DNA from: Vibrio gelatinilyticus
Lineage (GTDB): Bacteria; Pseudomonadota; Gammaproteobacteria; Enterobacterales; Vibrionaceae
Length of the DNA: 64,000 nucleotides
Reading direction: 5' to 3'
NCBI RefSeq assembly: GCF_022836845.1
Contig: NZ_JAJNNZ010000005.1
Location: 1-64,000 of the forward strand
Shown here in pieces: positions 9,484 through 18,629 of the stretch; positions within the stretch are counted from its first letter, which is position 1; every line of letters starts with the position of its first letter. The position numbers were made by a program, and so were the translations under genes. The notes beneath the pieces are model-generated. The model saw nothing but the letters and a program-made list of their open reading frames with translations, ran no database searches and had not been told where the DNA came from.

Positions 9484-9939
9484 ATGAAAAAACTGTTAGT
9501 CGCTATTCTTTCTGTAAGTGCATTGCTTGCCAGCGTAGTACAAGCAGAATCGAATAACCCTGGTGGCATCGGCGGTGTAGAGTCACTGCGCGGATCTTCA
9601 CAGCTTGAAGAAACACGCCCAGCAGATGCTTTCAAAAAGTACCCTCGTGAGCAAGTTTTAGAAAGTAGCTATGTTTATCAGCCACCATTGGTTCCTCACA
9701 ATATTCGCAGCTATGAAGTCTCTCTGAATGCGAACAAGTGTCTTGCGTGCCACAGCTGGAAAAACGCCAAAGAAATGGGCGCAACCAAAATCAGCGTAAC
9801 ACACTATGTTAATCGTGAAGACGCCGTACTTGCTGATGTCTCACCACGTCGTTACTTCTGTTTGCAGTGTCACGTTCCACAAGCCAACGCTCAGCCACTT
9901 GTCGACAACAAGTTCAAAAGTGTTGACGCACTCAAGTAA
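9484..9939 (+). CDS. napB: Periplasmic nitrate reductase diheme cytochrome NapB
   Basis: A 151-residue periplasmic c-type cytochrome. A Sec signal (residues 1-22, ending VVQA) precedes two CxxCH haem sites, C86-LA-C89-H90 and C126-LQ-C129-H130. NapB is the small subunit of the NapAB complex and passes electrons from NapC to NapA. A GGAG ribosome site lies 11 bp before the ATG. Confidence 0.95.
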   Translation: MKKLLVAILSVSALLASVVQAESNNPGGIGGVESLRGSSQLEETRPADAFKKYPREQVLESSYVYQPPLVPHNIRSYEVSLNANKCLACHSWKNAKEMGATKISVTHYVNREDAVLADVSPRRYFCLQCHVPQANAQPLVDNKFKSVDALK

Positions 9940-9967
9940 GTGAATTGTCACAAATAAGAGGCTATTT

Positions 9968-10546
9968 ATGAAATTATTGAAAGCGTTTTGGAAGAGACTA
10001 ACAAGTCCAAGTAAAGCAGCAGCTGGTGTTGTGTTGTTCATGGGTTTTGCTGGTGGTCTTCTATTCTGGGGCGCATTTAACACCGGTATGGAAGCAACGA
10101 ATACGGAAGAGTTTTGTTCCGGTTGTCACGCTCCAATCGTAGCTGAAATTCAAGAAACAATTCACTACTCTAACCGCTCTGGTGTACGAGCAATTTGTTC
10201 AGATTGTCACGTACCGCACGAATGGACTGATAAGATTGTGCGTAAAGTACAAGCATCGAAAGAGCTGTTCGCACATTTTGTCACCAAAACTATTGATACA
10301 CCTGAGAAATTCCAAGAACGTCGAGCACACCTTGCTGAACGCGAATGGGCCCGCTTAAAAGGCAATGATTCACTAGAATGTCGTAATTGTCATGAGTTCG
10401 AATTCATGGACTTCTCAGAACAGGGATCTCGCAGTGTTAAACAGCACTCGACTGCACTGGCAAGTGGCGATAAAACCTGTGTTGACTGTCATAAAGGTAT
10501 TGCTCACAAGCTACCTGACATGCACGGTGTTGAAGGCTGGCAATAA
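9968..10546 (+). CDS. napC: Tetrahaem quinol dehydrogenase NapC
   Basis: A 192-residue membrane-anchored cytochrome of the NapC/NirT family. One N-terminal TM helix (about 17-38, AAAGVVLFMGFAGGLLFWG) is followed by four CxxCH motifs: CSGCH, CSDCH, CRNCH and CVDCH. It oxidises menaquinol/ubiquinol and reduces NapB. There is no napGH in the operon, so NapC is the only visible quinol route. Confidence 0.95.
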   Translation: MKLLKAFWKRLTSPSKAAAGVVLFMGFAGGLLFWGAFNTGMEATNTEEFCSGCHAPIVAEIQETIHYSNRSGVRAICSDCHVPHEWTDKIVRKVQASKELFAHFVTKTIDTPEKFQERRAHLAEREWARLKGNDSLECRNCHEFEFMDFSEQGSRSVKQHSTALASGDKTCVDCHKGIAHKLPDMHGVEGWQ

Positions 10547-10556
10547 GGAGCAATAA

Positions 10557-10691
10557 ATGAGTACATTAGAGTCTGTAATTTGGCATGTTCTTGGGTATGC
10601 AGCGATGCCAGTTATTATCCTTTCGGGTTTTGCCGCTGTTGCCATTGTATCGCTTTGGTTTTTATCATTAGGAAAAGACAAAGAAGTGTAA
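10557..10691 (+). CDS. Small nap-associated membrane protein (TIGR02808-like)
   Basis: A 44-residue protein, MSTLESVIWHVLGYAAMPVI at its start and LGKDKEV at its end, with one transmembrane helix of about 22 residues (roughly 13-38). The ATG is 10 bp after the napC stop and is preceded by a perfect AAGGAG. A family of about 45-residue single-TM proteins found next to periplasmic nitrate reductase genes in Vibrio and Photobacterium (TIGR02808) fits its size, topology and position; assignment is from memory of that family. Function is unknown; it may stabilise or tether NapC. Confidence 0.82.
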   Translation: MSTLESVIWHVLGYAAMPVIILSGFAAVAIVSLWFLSLGKDKEV

Positions 10692-10713
10692 CAGCTGTTC
10701 CATGCTACTTGAA

Positions 10714-10744
10714 AAAACAGACGCTTTTAGCGTCTGTTTTTTTG
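10714..10744 (+). terminator. nap operon terminator
   Basis: AACAGACGC-TTTTA-GCGTCTGTT followed by seven T. It is a strong Rho-independent terminator 25 bp after the small membrane ORF, placing that ORF inside the nap transcript. Confidence 0.9.
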
Positions 10745-10851
10745 TCTACATTTGATGGCGTCATATCGACTTCTTCGGGTTATTAATGTTTCGCATCAAA
10801 CTTTAACCATGCGAGAAACACCGTTCCATAATGAAGGTCAGACAATAAGGG

Positions 10852-11535
10852 TTAGCGAAATATTTTACCCGTTTTAACATCTAAGTAGATCTTATCACTC
10901 GTTTCTAAACCACCACAGTAAGTAAAATACACATCGTCTTCATAATTAATTGACTTGACCCACCCCCCGATCTCAACGAAGTCGTGCGCTCTGCATTGTT
11001 TTTCAGCAAGAAGCAATTGCGTGGCTTTGATAAAAGCTTCATCATGCTGTGAAAAATCATCGGACTTTTCGATATATGAGATAATCGCTTGTGCCCACTG
11101 CTCGCTCTTCATACTGACAGGCTCATCATCAACCACGTCTAATGGTAACCACTGAGAAGTCTGCTCTCCATCATCCTCAAGTTGATAAATAGGTGCTATG
11201 CGTATCCAATCATCTTGATGACCGAGCGCTTCAATATGCTCCCCCAAATAGGCTGTCCCTTCAGACGGTGCTGTTGGACTTGGCTGCACTCGTATTTCTG
11301 CAGAATCCACTGACACGTAATAATCTTTTGGTTGTGGGGTCGAGCTGGATGTGGGTTCAACAACTTCGCTCTCAAGCGCTAGATTCTCAGCTTCATTAGA
11401 ATCATTAGCATTAAGTAAGGTCTGCTGCACCAAATCTTGTTCGGGTTTGTCGGCTTGCTTGAACCAATAGTAAGCTACAGCAAGCCCAGCACAAATAATG
11501 AACGCGGACAGCACAAAGATCTTTTTCAAACTCAA
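10852..11535 (-). CDS. Membrane-anchored SH3-like domain protein
   Basis: A 227-residue protein of unknown role. One N-terminal TM helix (about 5-26) acts as signal anchor, followed by a Ser/Thr/Glu-rich linker (30-70). A bacterial SH3-like module follows at about 72-115 (VDSAEIRVQPSPTAPSEG...DWIRIAP), a domain often binding cell-wall material. The C-terminal 110 residues, with Cys181 and Cys207, are not recognised. It is convergent with the nap operon and has no obvious partner. Confidence 0.6.
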   Translation of the reverse strand: MSLKKIFVLSAFIICAGLAVAYYWFKQADKPEQDLVQQTLLNANDSNEAENLALESEVVEPTSSSTPQPKDYYVSVDSAEIRVQPSPTAPSEGTAYLGEHIEALGHQDDWIRIAPIYQLEDDGEQTSQWLPLDVVDDEPVSMKSEQWAQAIISYIEKSDDFSQHDEAFIKATQLLLAEKQCRAHDFVEIGGWVKSINYEDDVYFTYCGGLETSDKIYLDVKTGKIFR

Positions 11536-11883
11536 ATACCCTTTTCCTTGAATTAGCCTTATTTACCGACTATACCGAGTGACGTCAGTTACGCTACTAT
11601 AAGTTATGTTACTTTGAGCCAATTTGATATAGTTTATCAAAATTATCATTAACCAATCGGTGACGCTTTGGGGGATTATCTATCACAAACTATTCAATAT
11701 GTGTGTGATTCATATTTAAATCAGTAGTAAGCCAGTAAATAATTTCGCATACTGTATTTGATTCGATAAATGCTGTCTTAGTATCAATGCCTAACTAGTA
11801 TTAACATTCGCACCTAAAACTCTCGTACCGAGTTTCAATTAGCCTAAAAATATTAATCAATCAATGCAAAGGAAGCATACTCA
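11536..11883. other. Intergenic region with a TTGATA/TATCAA dyad
   Basis: About 350 bp between divergent genes. The only clear structure is an inverted repeat TTGATA-N5-TATCAA at 11624-11640. Its spacing is too wide for FNR. No short gene with a good ribosome site was seen. Confidence 0.4.
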
Positions 11884-12840
11884 ATGCCGTTAGTTAGTAA
11901 GTTAATCATTAGTTTGTTGCTATTCATTCCATTCTCGATTCAGCTCACTTATGCAGGCAATGAGCAAGACATAGAGTTTAAAACTCTGACAATTGGTGTT
12001 CATACCAAAAAAGCGCGTAAACACATAGAGTTTACTAAGCCTCTAGCCCAGTACTTACAATCTAAACTCGTTCATTTGGGTTATCGTCACGCAAATGTGG
12101 TGGTTTCAAGCGATCTTCAAGAGTTGGGTGAGTGGCTTACAACCGGCGAGGTTGACCTTATATCAGAAACGCCTTTTTCAGCACTGGAATTAAGAGACAG
12201 GTACAATGGAGAGTTTCTACTTCGACGTTGGAAAAAAGGCCACGCTGATTATCATTCTGTCATTTTCGTTAGAAAAGATTCTGAAATTAACACGCTGCAA
12301 GATTTAAAGAATAAGAAACTTGTTTTGGAAAACAACAGTTCTACATCCGGTTTCTACCTCCCTGTTCACGCTATTCTTGATCAAGGCTTACAGTTAGAGA
12401 AACTCGACTCTTTATCGACATCAGTCTCTCAAGATCGTATTGGTTTTGTTCATGTCGACGATGTTTTAAAACGGGCGAATGAGATTTCTTTGACTATGTG
12501 GGTACACCGTAAGAAAGTCGATGCTGCAGCATTTTCTAATACCAATTGGAACGACGTTAAAGATATGCCTTTGCATATACAAGACGAAATGAAAATCATC
12601 CATTCGACTGAAAGCTACCCTCGTAGTATTGTAGTCGTTAGAGCAAATTTGCCCAATGAAGTTAAAGATGCTCTTAAGAAAGAACTATTGCACGCTCACA
12701 AGAGCACAAGGGGCATCTCCGTACTACAGAATTATCAAGCAACGACTCGTTTTGATAACTTACCTGAAGATCAGGAGTATAACTTGGAACAAGTAAATTA
12801 CTTTAAACAACAAATACAGGCTAAATGGGCATCTCATTAA
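11884..12840 (+). CDS. PhnD-like periplasmic substrate-binding protein
   Basis: A 318-residue exported protein with a signal peptide (1-24, ending TYA). The fold matches the PhnD/phosphate-phosphonate binding family: TLTIGVHTKKARKHIEFTKPLAQYL at the start (first 15 residues shown elsewhere as ligand-lobe entry), GEVDLISETPFSALEL, then the SSTSGFYLP ligand loop near residue 155. No ABC permease or ATPase is nearby. Instead its TAA overlaps the start of a GGDEF/EAL gene (TAATG). This suggests it is a solute sensor partner, as NspS is for MbaA, rather than a transporter subunit. Confidence 0.78.
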   Translation: MPLVSKLIISLLLFIPFSIQLTYAGNEQDIEFKTLTIGVHTKKARKHIEFTKPLAQYLQSKLVHLGYRHANVVVSSDLQELGEWLTTGEVDLISETPFSALELRDRYNGEFLLRRWKKGHADYHSVIFVRKDSEINTLQDLKNKKLVLENNSSTSGFYLPVHAILDQGLQLEKLDSLSTSVSQDRIGFVHVDDVLKRANEISLTMWVHRKKVDAAAFSNTNWNDVKDMPLHIQDEMKIIHSTESYPRSIVVVRANLPNEVKDALKKELLHAHKSTRGISVLQNYQATTRFDNLPEDQEYNLEQVNYFKQQIQAKWASH

Positions 12841-15011
12841 TGCGTTGGAAATTACGCCTTCAAGGGCAATATATGTTGGTGACATTTATGCTCGCTGTCA
12901 CTATGACGTTGATGGGAGCTGCCGCGCACTTATGGCTATCTAAAACGCAATCAGAACACCTTATTCAAGAATTAAGTTTTCAAAACCAAAAAACCTTTAA
13001 GCAAGAATTGAGTAAGCGCGCTGATCAGATCTCTTCATATTTAGCCAAAGCCCTGTTTAATCCTCTATACACATACAATATCGAAGAGGCACAGATCCTG
13101 GTAGAGCCAGTATTGCAATCTTCAGAAATCCTAGAGCTCACTGTTTTCGATATTCATGGTAATGTGTTTTATGACGGCAATGAAGCACTAACTCTCCTAG
13201 GAAGTTCATTCAAAAGTAACAAAAAGATACAGCCAACCCTGCAATATGGTGCCACCTTACATTCATTTTCAAACACCACGCTAACGGTAGTGAAACCCAT
13301 TTCAGCAGCGGATCAAATCATTGGTGGCGTTTACCTGAAAACGTCATTAGCACGAGTCAATAAAGACATCGAAGATATGTCTCAGCTCATTCTAGAAATC
13401 GAAAATAAAACCACCAAAAGACTCCATCTCGGCGTCGCGATCGCAGCCGCAATTATGCTTTTATGTTCGGCTTTACTGGCATCGATTATTGCACGCTCAT
13501 GGTCAAGACCATTGCAAAAGTTGACCATTCAGACCGACGCTATTGGTCGCGGTAATTTCAACGTTGCTAAGGACATTGCCGCAGAGGCAAGGAACGACGA
13601 AATCGGAGAACTGAGTGAGGCCGTACGCTCTATGGCAACAAAGCTTGAACAACGCACTAAGAAAATCACTCACCTCGCGTACCATGATGCTCTCACTGAG
13701 CTACCTAATCGAACACGTTTTATTCAACACTTACAAAATACAATTAAGTCTTACCCCGCCACTTCTTTTTCGGTGTTGTTTTTAGACTTAGATGAGTTCA
13801 AAGTCGTTAATGATAACTATGGACACAGCAGCGGTGACTTTCTACTCATTCGTCTTGCAGAAAGGCTCACTGACTGCGCCAACGAAATCACTAATGACCA
13901 TCCACTCACCATGATATCTCGAATCGGCGGCGACGAGTTTTTGATGCTTATCCCACACCTCAAAGCCCTGCAAGACGTTGATAGTGTTGTGAAAAAAATC
14001 TTTTCTGGGATTCGCTCTCCGATACTCATGGAAAATGAAGAACTCGTCGTTGGGGGCAGTATCGGTGTTGCACGTTACCCCTATAATGGCAAAACAGCGG
14101 ATGAGCTCATAAAGCATGCTGATATCGCCATGTATCGCGCAAAAGCTGATGGTAAAAACACCCACAAACTCTTTACACCAACCATGTTTAAATCCGTCGT
14201 AAAGAGAGCCAATATAGAGCGAGAGTTAAGGCGTTCTTTAACTGACTTATCACAATTTGAGCTATGGTTCCAACCGCTGATCGATCTGAAAACCAACCGC
14301 ATCATTGGCGCAGAATCACTGGTCCGTTGGAGGCACCCTCGATTAGGGCTTGTACCACCGGGGGACTTTATATCTATTGCTGAAGAGACCGCAATGATCT
14401 TGCCTCTGGGACAATGGCTCATAGAAAAGTTGTGTCATCAGCTTCAACAATGGTCGCCCTATTTTGATGATGGCTTCCATGTTTCGATTAATATTTCTTC
14501 AAAACAACTCTACCGCCAAAACTTGGTAGAGATATTTTCATTTTACATGGAAAAGTTCCAGGTGCCGACTCGCTGTATCCGTATGGAAATCACCGAAAGC
14601 CTTCTGTTACAAGATGAAGAGGAAGCGGAGAAACAACTCAAACTTATTCGAAACGCCGGTATTCAGGTCTGGCTTGATGACTTCGGCACAGGTTATTCCT
14701 CATTAAGCTACTTGCGTCGCTTTACCGTTGATGGCATCAAGATCGACCGATCTTTCGTACGCGACATAACAAGTGACCCTAAAGATCAACAGTTGATCCA
14801 GGCAATGATTGCAATGGCCAATAACCTTGATTTACTGGTTGTGGCTGAAGGTATCGAAACCGCAGAACAAGCTGAGCTGGTGTCTTCTTTCGGATGCGAC
14901 ATTGGCCAAGGATTTTACTATGACAAACCCATGCCTGTTGATAAATTTGTGAGTCGCCTGATCGACAAGCAAAAACCCAAAAACGTTGTGCATATCGATA
15001 GCCGAATGTGA
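12840..15011 (+). CDS. Membrane GGDEF/EAL c-di-GMP protein
   Basis: A 723-residue inner-membrane protein: TM1 (about 10-32), a periplasmic sensor region (33-195), TM2 (about 197-219), HAMP (220-272), GGDEF domain (about 285-445, intact RIGGDEF motif at about residue 361) and EAL domain (about 460-710). The EAL signature is ESL (GAESLVRW), while catalytic DDFGTGYSSL and EGIET are retained, so phosphodiesterase activity is plausible. No RxxD inhibitory site precedes GGDEF. The start at 12840 overlaps the upstream stop codon; an in-frame ATG at 12825 is the alternative. The upstream binding protein is its likely periplasmic regulator. Confidence 0.85.
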   Translation: MRWKLRLQGQYMLVTFMLAVTMTLMGAAAHLWLSKTQSEHLIQELSFQNQKTFKQELSKRADQISSYLAKALFNPLYTYNIEEAQILVEPVLQSSEILELTVFDIHGNVFYDGNEALTLLGSSFKSNKKIQPTLQYGATLHSFSNTTLTVVKPISAADQIIGGVYLKTSLARVNKDIEDMSQLILEIENKTTKRLHLGVAIAAAIMLLCSALLASIIARSWSRPLQKLTIQTDAIGRGNFNVAKDIAAEARNDEIGELSEAVRSMATKLEQRTKKITHLAYHDALTELPNRTRFIQHLQNTIKSYPATSFSVLFLDLDEFKVVNDNYGHSSGDFLLIRLAERLTDCANEITNDHPLTMISRIGGDEFLMLIPHLKALQDVDSVVKKIFSGIRSPILMENEELVVGGSIGVARYPYNGKTADELIKHADIAMYRAKADGKNTHKLFTPTMFKSVVKRANIERELRRSLTDLSQFELWFQPLIDLKTNRIIGAESLVRWRHPRLGLVPPGDFISIAEETAMILPLGQWLIEKLCHQLQQWSPYFDDGFHVSINISSKQLYRQNLVEIFSFYMEKFQVPTRCIRMEITESLLLQDEEEAEKQLKLIRNAGIQVWLDDFGTGYSSLSYLRRFTVDGIKIDRSFVRDITSDPKDQQLIQAMIAMANNLDLLVVAEGIETAEQAELVSSFGCDIGQGFYYDKPMPVDKFVSRLIDKQKPKNVVHIDSRM

Positions 15012-15118
15012 TGCAAATTGGCACAATATTGACATGGCGTTTGAAAATATCGATAGTAAAATGTCAATGAATCGTTAATCTAAACGAGAAGCACCTCATA
15101 TAAGTATGTATGTATGCG

Positions 15119-15175
15119 AAAACCCGTCAGATGCGGCATTGTGTAAAGCTTAAATGAACCATAAAATCGGGTTTT
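15119..15175 (+). other. Possible long-loop hairpin before the ArnT-like gene
   Basis: AAAACCCG (15119-15126) can pair with CGGGTTTT (15168-15175), ending in a T-run, across a 41-nt loop. It could terminate the GGDEF/EAL transcript. The long loop makes this uncertain. Confidence 0.3.
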
Positions 15176-15246
15176 TACGTCACCATAATTGTTACCATAT
15201 TCATTAGATGTGAGTTTCATACCCACCTCTAGCTGAAGGAGAAAGA

Positions 15247-16965
15247 ATGTCAGTAGCCAATCCAGCCGCTATAGACTCCAGTCGAACTTGGAAAATATGT
15301 CTATTACTCGCAGTTCTTGCGGTTGTATTTAGCGGTCTTTTTGATCACGATGTATGGACCCCAGACGAACCTCGCGTAGCCGCCATCATTCACAATATGT
15401 ATCTTACTGGGGACTATATTATTCCTCGCTTTGCTAACATTGCCTTTGTTGAAAAGCCACCAGTATTTTTTGTTGCTTCAGCTCTTACTATGCACACCAC
15501 AGGCTTAGACGCTGTAATGGCAGGCCGCTTAGTACTCGCTCTATTTTGCCTAGGTTCGCTCGCAGCAACGTACAGAATTGCCTTTTTGCTCAAAGGGGAG
15601 CAATACGCCTGGCTCGCTTTAGCGGTCGTAGGAACACTAGAAGGGTTTGTACTTAATTTCCACTGGCTTCGCGTCGATGCAGCACTCATGTTTACAACCA
15701 TAGCGGCAACTTGGGCATTTACCGAAGCCTATTTGAGACAAAAACTTGGCTATCTCATCATCGCAGGAGCCTTTACGGGTCTAGCATTTCTGAGCAAAGG
15801 TCCTGTTGCCATCATTCTTTGCATAGGCCTTTCATGGATCCCGTTAGTACTACGTGGCCTGTATCTGCGTAAACAGTTCCCTAACGAGGCGCAAAGTACT
15901 GGCAAATTCATTCTCATGCATTTAGTTGGCATTTCGGTAATGTGTCTAGTAGCTGCAAGCTGGATTTACCCGTTTTATCAAACTGCCGCGCCAGAACTGT
16001 GGAAAGCATGGTTTTGGGACAATCAAGTTGGTCGTTTAACGGGTGAAGCCACCAGTACTCTGGGTCATAACAATGCCGGCAAGCCATTTTACTATGTTAA
16101 AGGCATACTAGAGTACAGCTTACCCTGGACACCACTTATCGTTTTGTGGCTTGGGGCATTTGTCGTCAAACTCAAATCCCCTAGGAGCATTTCATGGACA
16201 CAAGGCATGTTCGCTTTCTGGTTTACCCTGGCGATATTTATTCTTTCGTACTCAGCCACGAAACGCTCGATGTACCTCGCACCATTGATGCCATTATTTG
16301 CTCTTATGATAGCCGAAGCTGCGCAGCGATTTAGTGGCAAATGGTTCGACTGGTATCGACGTGGGTGGCTAACGCTAATGTCGTTTATACTGCTCGCTTT
16401 TGCCGTCGTTCCACTATGGGCAGACATGTTGCCAGGACACAAAATTCCTGATTCACTCATGGCATGGTTGAAAACCTGGCACCTTGTCGCCTTAATACCG
16501 ATATTTGCTATCGTATTAATGATTATTGTCGAGAAAAAAATGTGGCCACAATGGGCTAAGATGGCGATTATCACAGGGCTATTTTTCTCTAGCGCATTTA
16601 CCTATCTGTTCCCTGCTGTCGATATAGCAAAAGACATGAAGCCAGATTTAAATGCCTTCGTCGAACAGATCCCTGAACAAGAAAGAGGTAAAATTGCCAG
16701 CTTTAAGTTTTCAGAAACTATGTCATCCATATTCTTCCTTTATCACGACTGGGCCGTACCGCGAGTAAGTAAAGAGCGAGCACAGTTGATACTCGATGGT
16801 AAAGATCCTGAATTCAAGTACCTGTTACTCGACCGTAGTAATTCACAAACAGAGATAGTTCAGTTTGCTGGTTTAGCGCAAGGGACGACATATACTGTGC
16901 TTGCTAAAGGCACGCCTCGTAGCGACAAAGTGAATGACGCTGTTTTTTGGTTAGCCCCGGAATAA
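15247..16965 (+). CDS. ArnT-like membrane glycosyltransferase
   Basis: A 572-residue polytopic protein (about 12 TM helices) of the ArnT/PMT dolichol- or undecaprenyl-linked sugar transferase family. The first periplasmic loop carries HDVWTPDEPRVA (about 35-46), equivalent to the catalytic DE motif, and then IPRFANIAFVEKPP, typical of ArnT proteins. E. coli ArnT adds aminoarabinose to lipid A. No other arn genes are adjacent, so the acceptor (lipid A, O-antigen or protein) is open. A GAAGGAG ribosome site precedes the ATG. A strong terminator follows the gene. Confidence 0.78.
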   Translation: MSVANPAAIDSSRTWKICLLLAVLAVVFSGLFDHDVWTPDEPRVAAIIHNMYLTGDYIIPRFANIAFVEKPPVFFVASALTMHTTGLDAVMAGRLVLALFCLGSLAATYRIAFLLKGEQYAWLALAVVGTLEGFVLNFHWLRVDAALMFTTIAATWAFTEAYLRQKLGYLIIAGAFTGLAFLSKGPVAIILCIGLSWIPLVLRGLYLRKQFPNEAQSTGKFILMHLVGISVMCLVAASWIYPFYQTAAPELWKAWFWDNQVGRLTGEATSTLGHNNAGKPFYYVKGILEYSLPWTPLIVLWLGAFVVKLKSPRSISWTQGMFAFWFTLAIFILSYSATKRSMYLAPLMPLFALMIAEAAQRFSGKWFDWYRRGWLTLMSFILLAFAVVPLWADMLPGHKIPDSLMAWLKTWHLVALIPIFAIVLMIIVEKKMWPQWAKMAIITGLFFSSAFTYLFPAVDIAKDMKPDLNAFVEQIPEQERGKIASFKFSETMSSIFFLYHDWAVPRVSKERAQLILDGKDPEFKYLLLDRSNSQTEIVQFAGLAQGTTYTVLAKGTPRSDKVNDAVFWLAPE

Positions 16966-16990
16966 CTTCATTTCATCTAGTTCGAATACA

Positions 16991-17016
16991 AAGGGCAACA
17001 ATTGTTGCCCTTTTTC
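16991..17016 (+). terminator. Terminator of the ArnT-like gene
   Basis: AAGGGCAACA-ATTGTTGCCC forms a nearly loopless palindromic stem followed by TTTTTCTTTTT. It lies 25 bp after the stop codon. Confidence 0.85.
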
Positions 17017-17260
17017 TTTTTGGCTTGTTCGCATGCTGCTTGGCAGACTTCCTGCCTGCACCAAATGCGGTGGAAATTTCAACCAGTACACTTCCAAATT
17101 CTCATCTGACACGCAAAAATGTTTCTCTTTCGCCTTAATCAAGTTACGCTATCAATTCTAATGGAAATATTGAGCGGCGTGTTAGATCTACTATTAACAA
17201 CGTCCAATGCTCTCAATGAATTTGCTTCGTCAAAGTTCGCCAACGGAATTAGGACTTTTC

Positions 17261-18580
17261 ATGATACAACCCCGCTTTTTTAGGATTGCCTGTATACTGC
17301 AGCTCGCTGTCACGTCTTTGAGTGTCTACGCCGTCCCTACTGGCGTCAAGTCACGAGTCGACAGGGTGGAAACACCAAACCAAGTACAGGAATCAATGAT
17401 TCTGCCCTACTTATTTAGCACTGAAACAATGGGACTTAACGTTGGTGTTGGTGGTATGGTCAAAGGTTTATATCAAGATCAAATGACTATCGGTGGTACC
17501 GCCTTTGCCGGTGAGGTCAGTCAGGGGATCGCGGGGGGTGTTTGGAACTTTAAAATCCCCGGAACTGAGCGCCTTTTTTTTAGTGCCTACGGGATGTTGG
17601 GCTACTACCCTCAGCAACGAGCCTATGCAGGCGGCGGCTATGAACCTATCCCTCCTGGTGTTCCCCTTCCTGGCAGTAACGATTCTTTGAGCTCACAATT
17701 TTATCAAGGTGATGGTGCATCGAACTGGTTCGACTTCAAAATGGAATACGTTTTGCCTATTGGCGCAACACGTGACGCAGGTATGGTCGACTATACCATA
17801 CGTAACGGCTTACTCGTGTCTGCACCCAGTGGTGGTAAAGAGTGGAATCCAGCGACAAGCGGCTCTACTATCTTTGTGATGCGGCAGTTTAATCGATATC
17901 AATCTTTTGATACTGGAGACCGAACTGGTGATGGTACGATTCACGCTGTTCAATTAGGGCTGAAATACGACAACACCGACTTTGCAATCAACCCCTCTTA
18001 CGGTAGTCGACAGTTTATCGGCGTATCTCATGACTCTGCTTGGTTTGACTCTCAGGATAAGTGGTCTTTCTACGAATTCGATGCAAGTAAATTCTTATCA
18101 TTTGGTGCATCTGATTGGGCCTCTCAACGCATCCTCGCCCTTAACATGTGGACAGGATACTCTCCAACCTGGAATGTCGTCACTGATAGTCAGGGAAACC
18201 GCATGGTAGAAGGTGGTGCTCCGTATAACGAAGGCGCTACGCTAGGTGGCTTCACTCGTCTGAGGGGCTACGATATGAGTCGTTTCCACGACAAAGCCGT
18301 ATTATACGGCGCAGCGGAATATCGCTACACTCTTGATTACAACCCGATGAAGAGCCTGCCCTGGTTGGATTTTCTAAGAATTGACTGGATACAATTAGTC
18401 GGGTTTGCTGAAGTGGGACGTGTGGGGGAAGCTTATACCGCGAGTGAGTTACTCACAGATCTCAAATACGACTATGGTGTCTCGCTGCGCGCACTACTAG
18501 CCGGTTTGGTCGTCAGAACCGATTTAGCAAAATCGCCTGAGAGTACCAACTTCTGGATCATGGTTGATCATCCATTTTAA
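17261..18580 (+). CDS. POTRA-less Omp85/TamA-type outer-membrane barrel
   Basis: A 439-residue outer-membrane protein. The ATG at 17261 is chosen over one at 17207 because it follows TTAGGA at good spacing and starts a signal peptide (MIQPRFFRIACILQL, cleavage after VYA). The body is beta-rich and contains the Omp85 signature FTRLRGYDMSRFHDKAV (about 345-361, the RGY/F loop motif). The chain is too short for POTRA domains, so it resembles the D15/surface antigen barrel alone, as in the C-terminal part of patatin-type proteins. It ends in Phe. The partner or cargo is unknown. Confidence 0.7.
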   Translation: MIQPRFFRIACILQLAVTSLSVYAVPTGVKSRVDRVETPNQVQESMILPYLFSTETMGLNVGVGGMVKGLYQDQMTIGGTAFAGEVSQGIAGGVWNFKIPGTERLFFSAYGMLGYYPQQRAYAGGGYEPIPPGVPLPGSNDSLSSQFYQGDGASNWFDFKMEYVLPIGATRDAGMVDYTIRNGLLVSAPSGGKEWNPATSGSTIFVMRQFNRYQSFDTGDRTGDGTIHAVQLGLKYDNTDFAINPSYGSRQFIGVSHDSAWFDSQDKWSFYEFDASKFLSFGASDWASQRILALNMWTGYSPTWNVVTDSQGNRMVEGGAPYNEGATLGGFTRLRGYDMSRFHDKAVLYGAAEYRYTLDYNPMKSLPWLDFLRIDWIQLVGFAEVGRVGEAYTASELLTDLKYDYGVSLRALLAGLVVRTDLAKSPESTNFWIMVDHPF

Positions 18581-18629
18581 TTTTAGTGATAGGTGCAAGG
18601 CTCTCCTCTTGCTCCTATCACTCACTCCT

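Noticed and set aside
11624..11640. TTGATA-N5-TATCAA taken at first as an FNR site
   Set aside because: The spacing between half-sites is wrong for FNR, which needs TTGAT-N4-ATCAA.
15119..15175. Possible riboswitch upstream of the ArnT-like gene
   Set aside because: Only one long-range pairing is visible and no conserved riboswitch core (including c-di-GMP GEMM) could be recognised.
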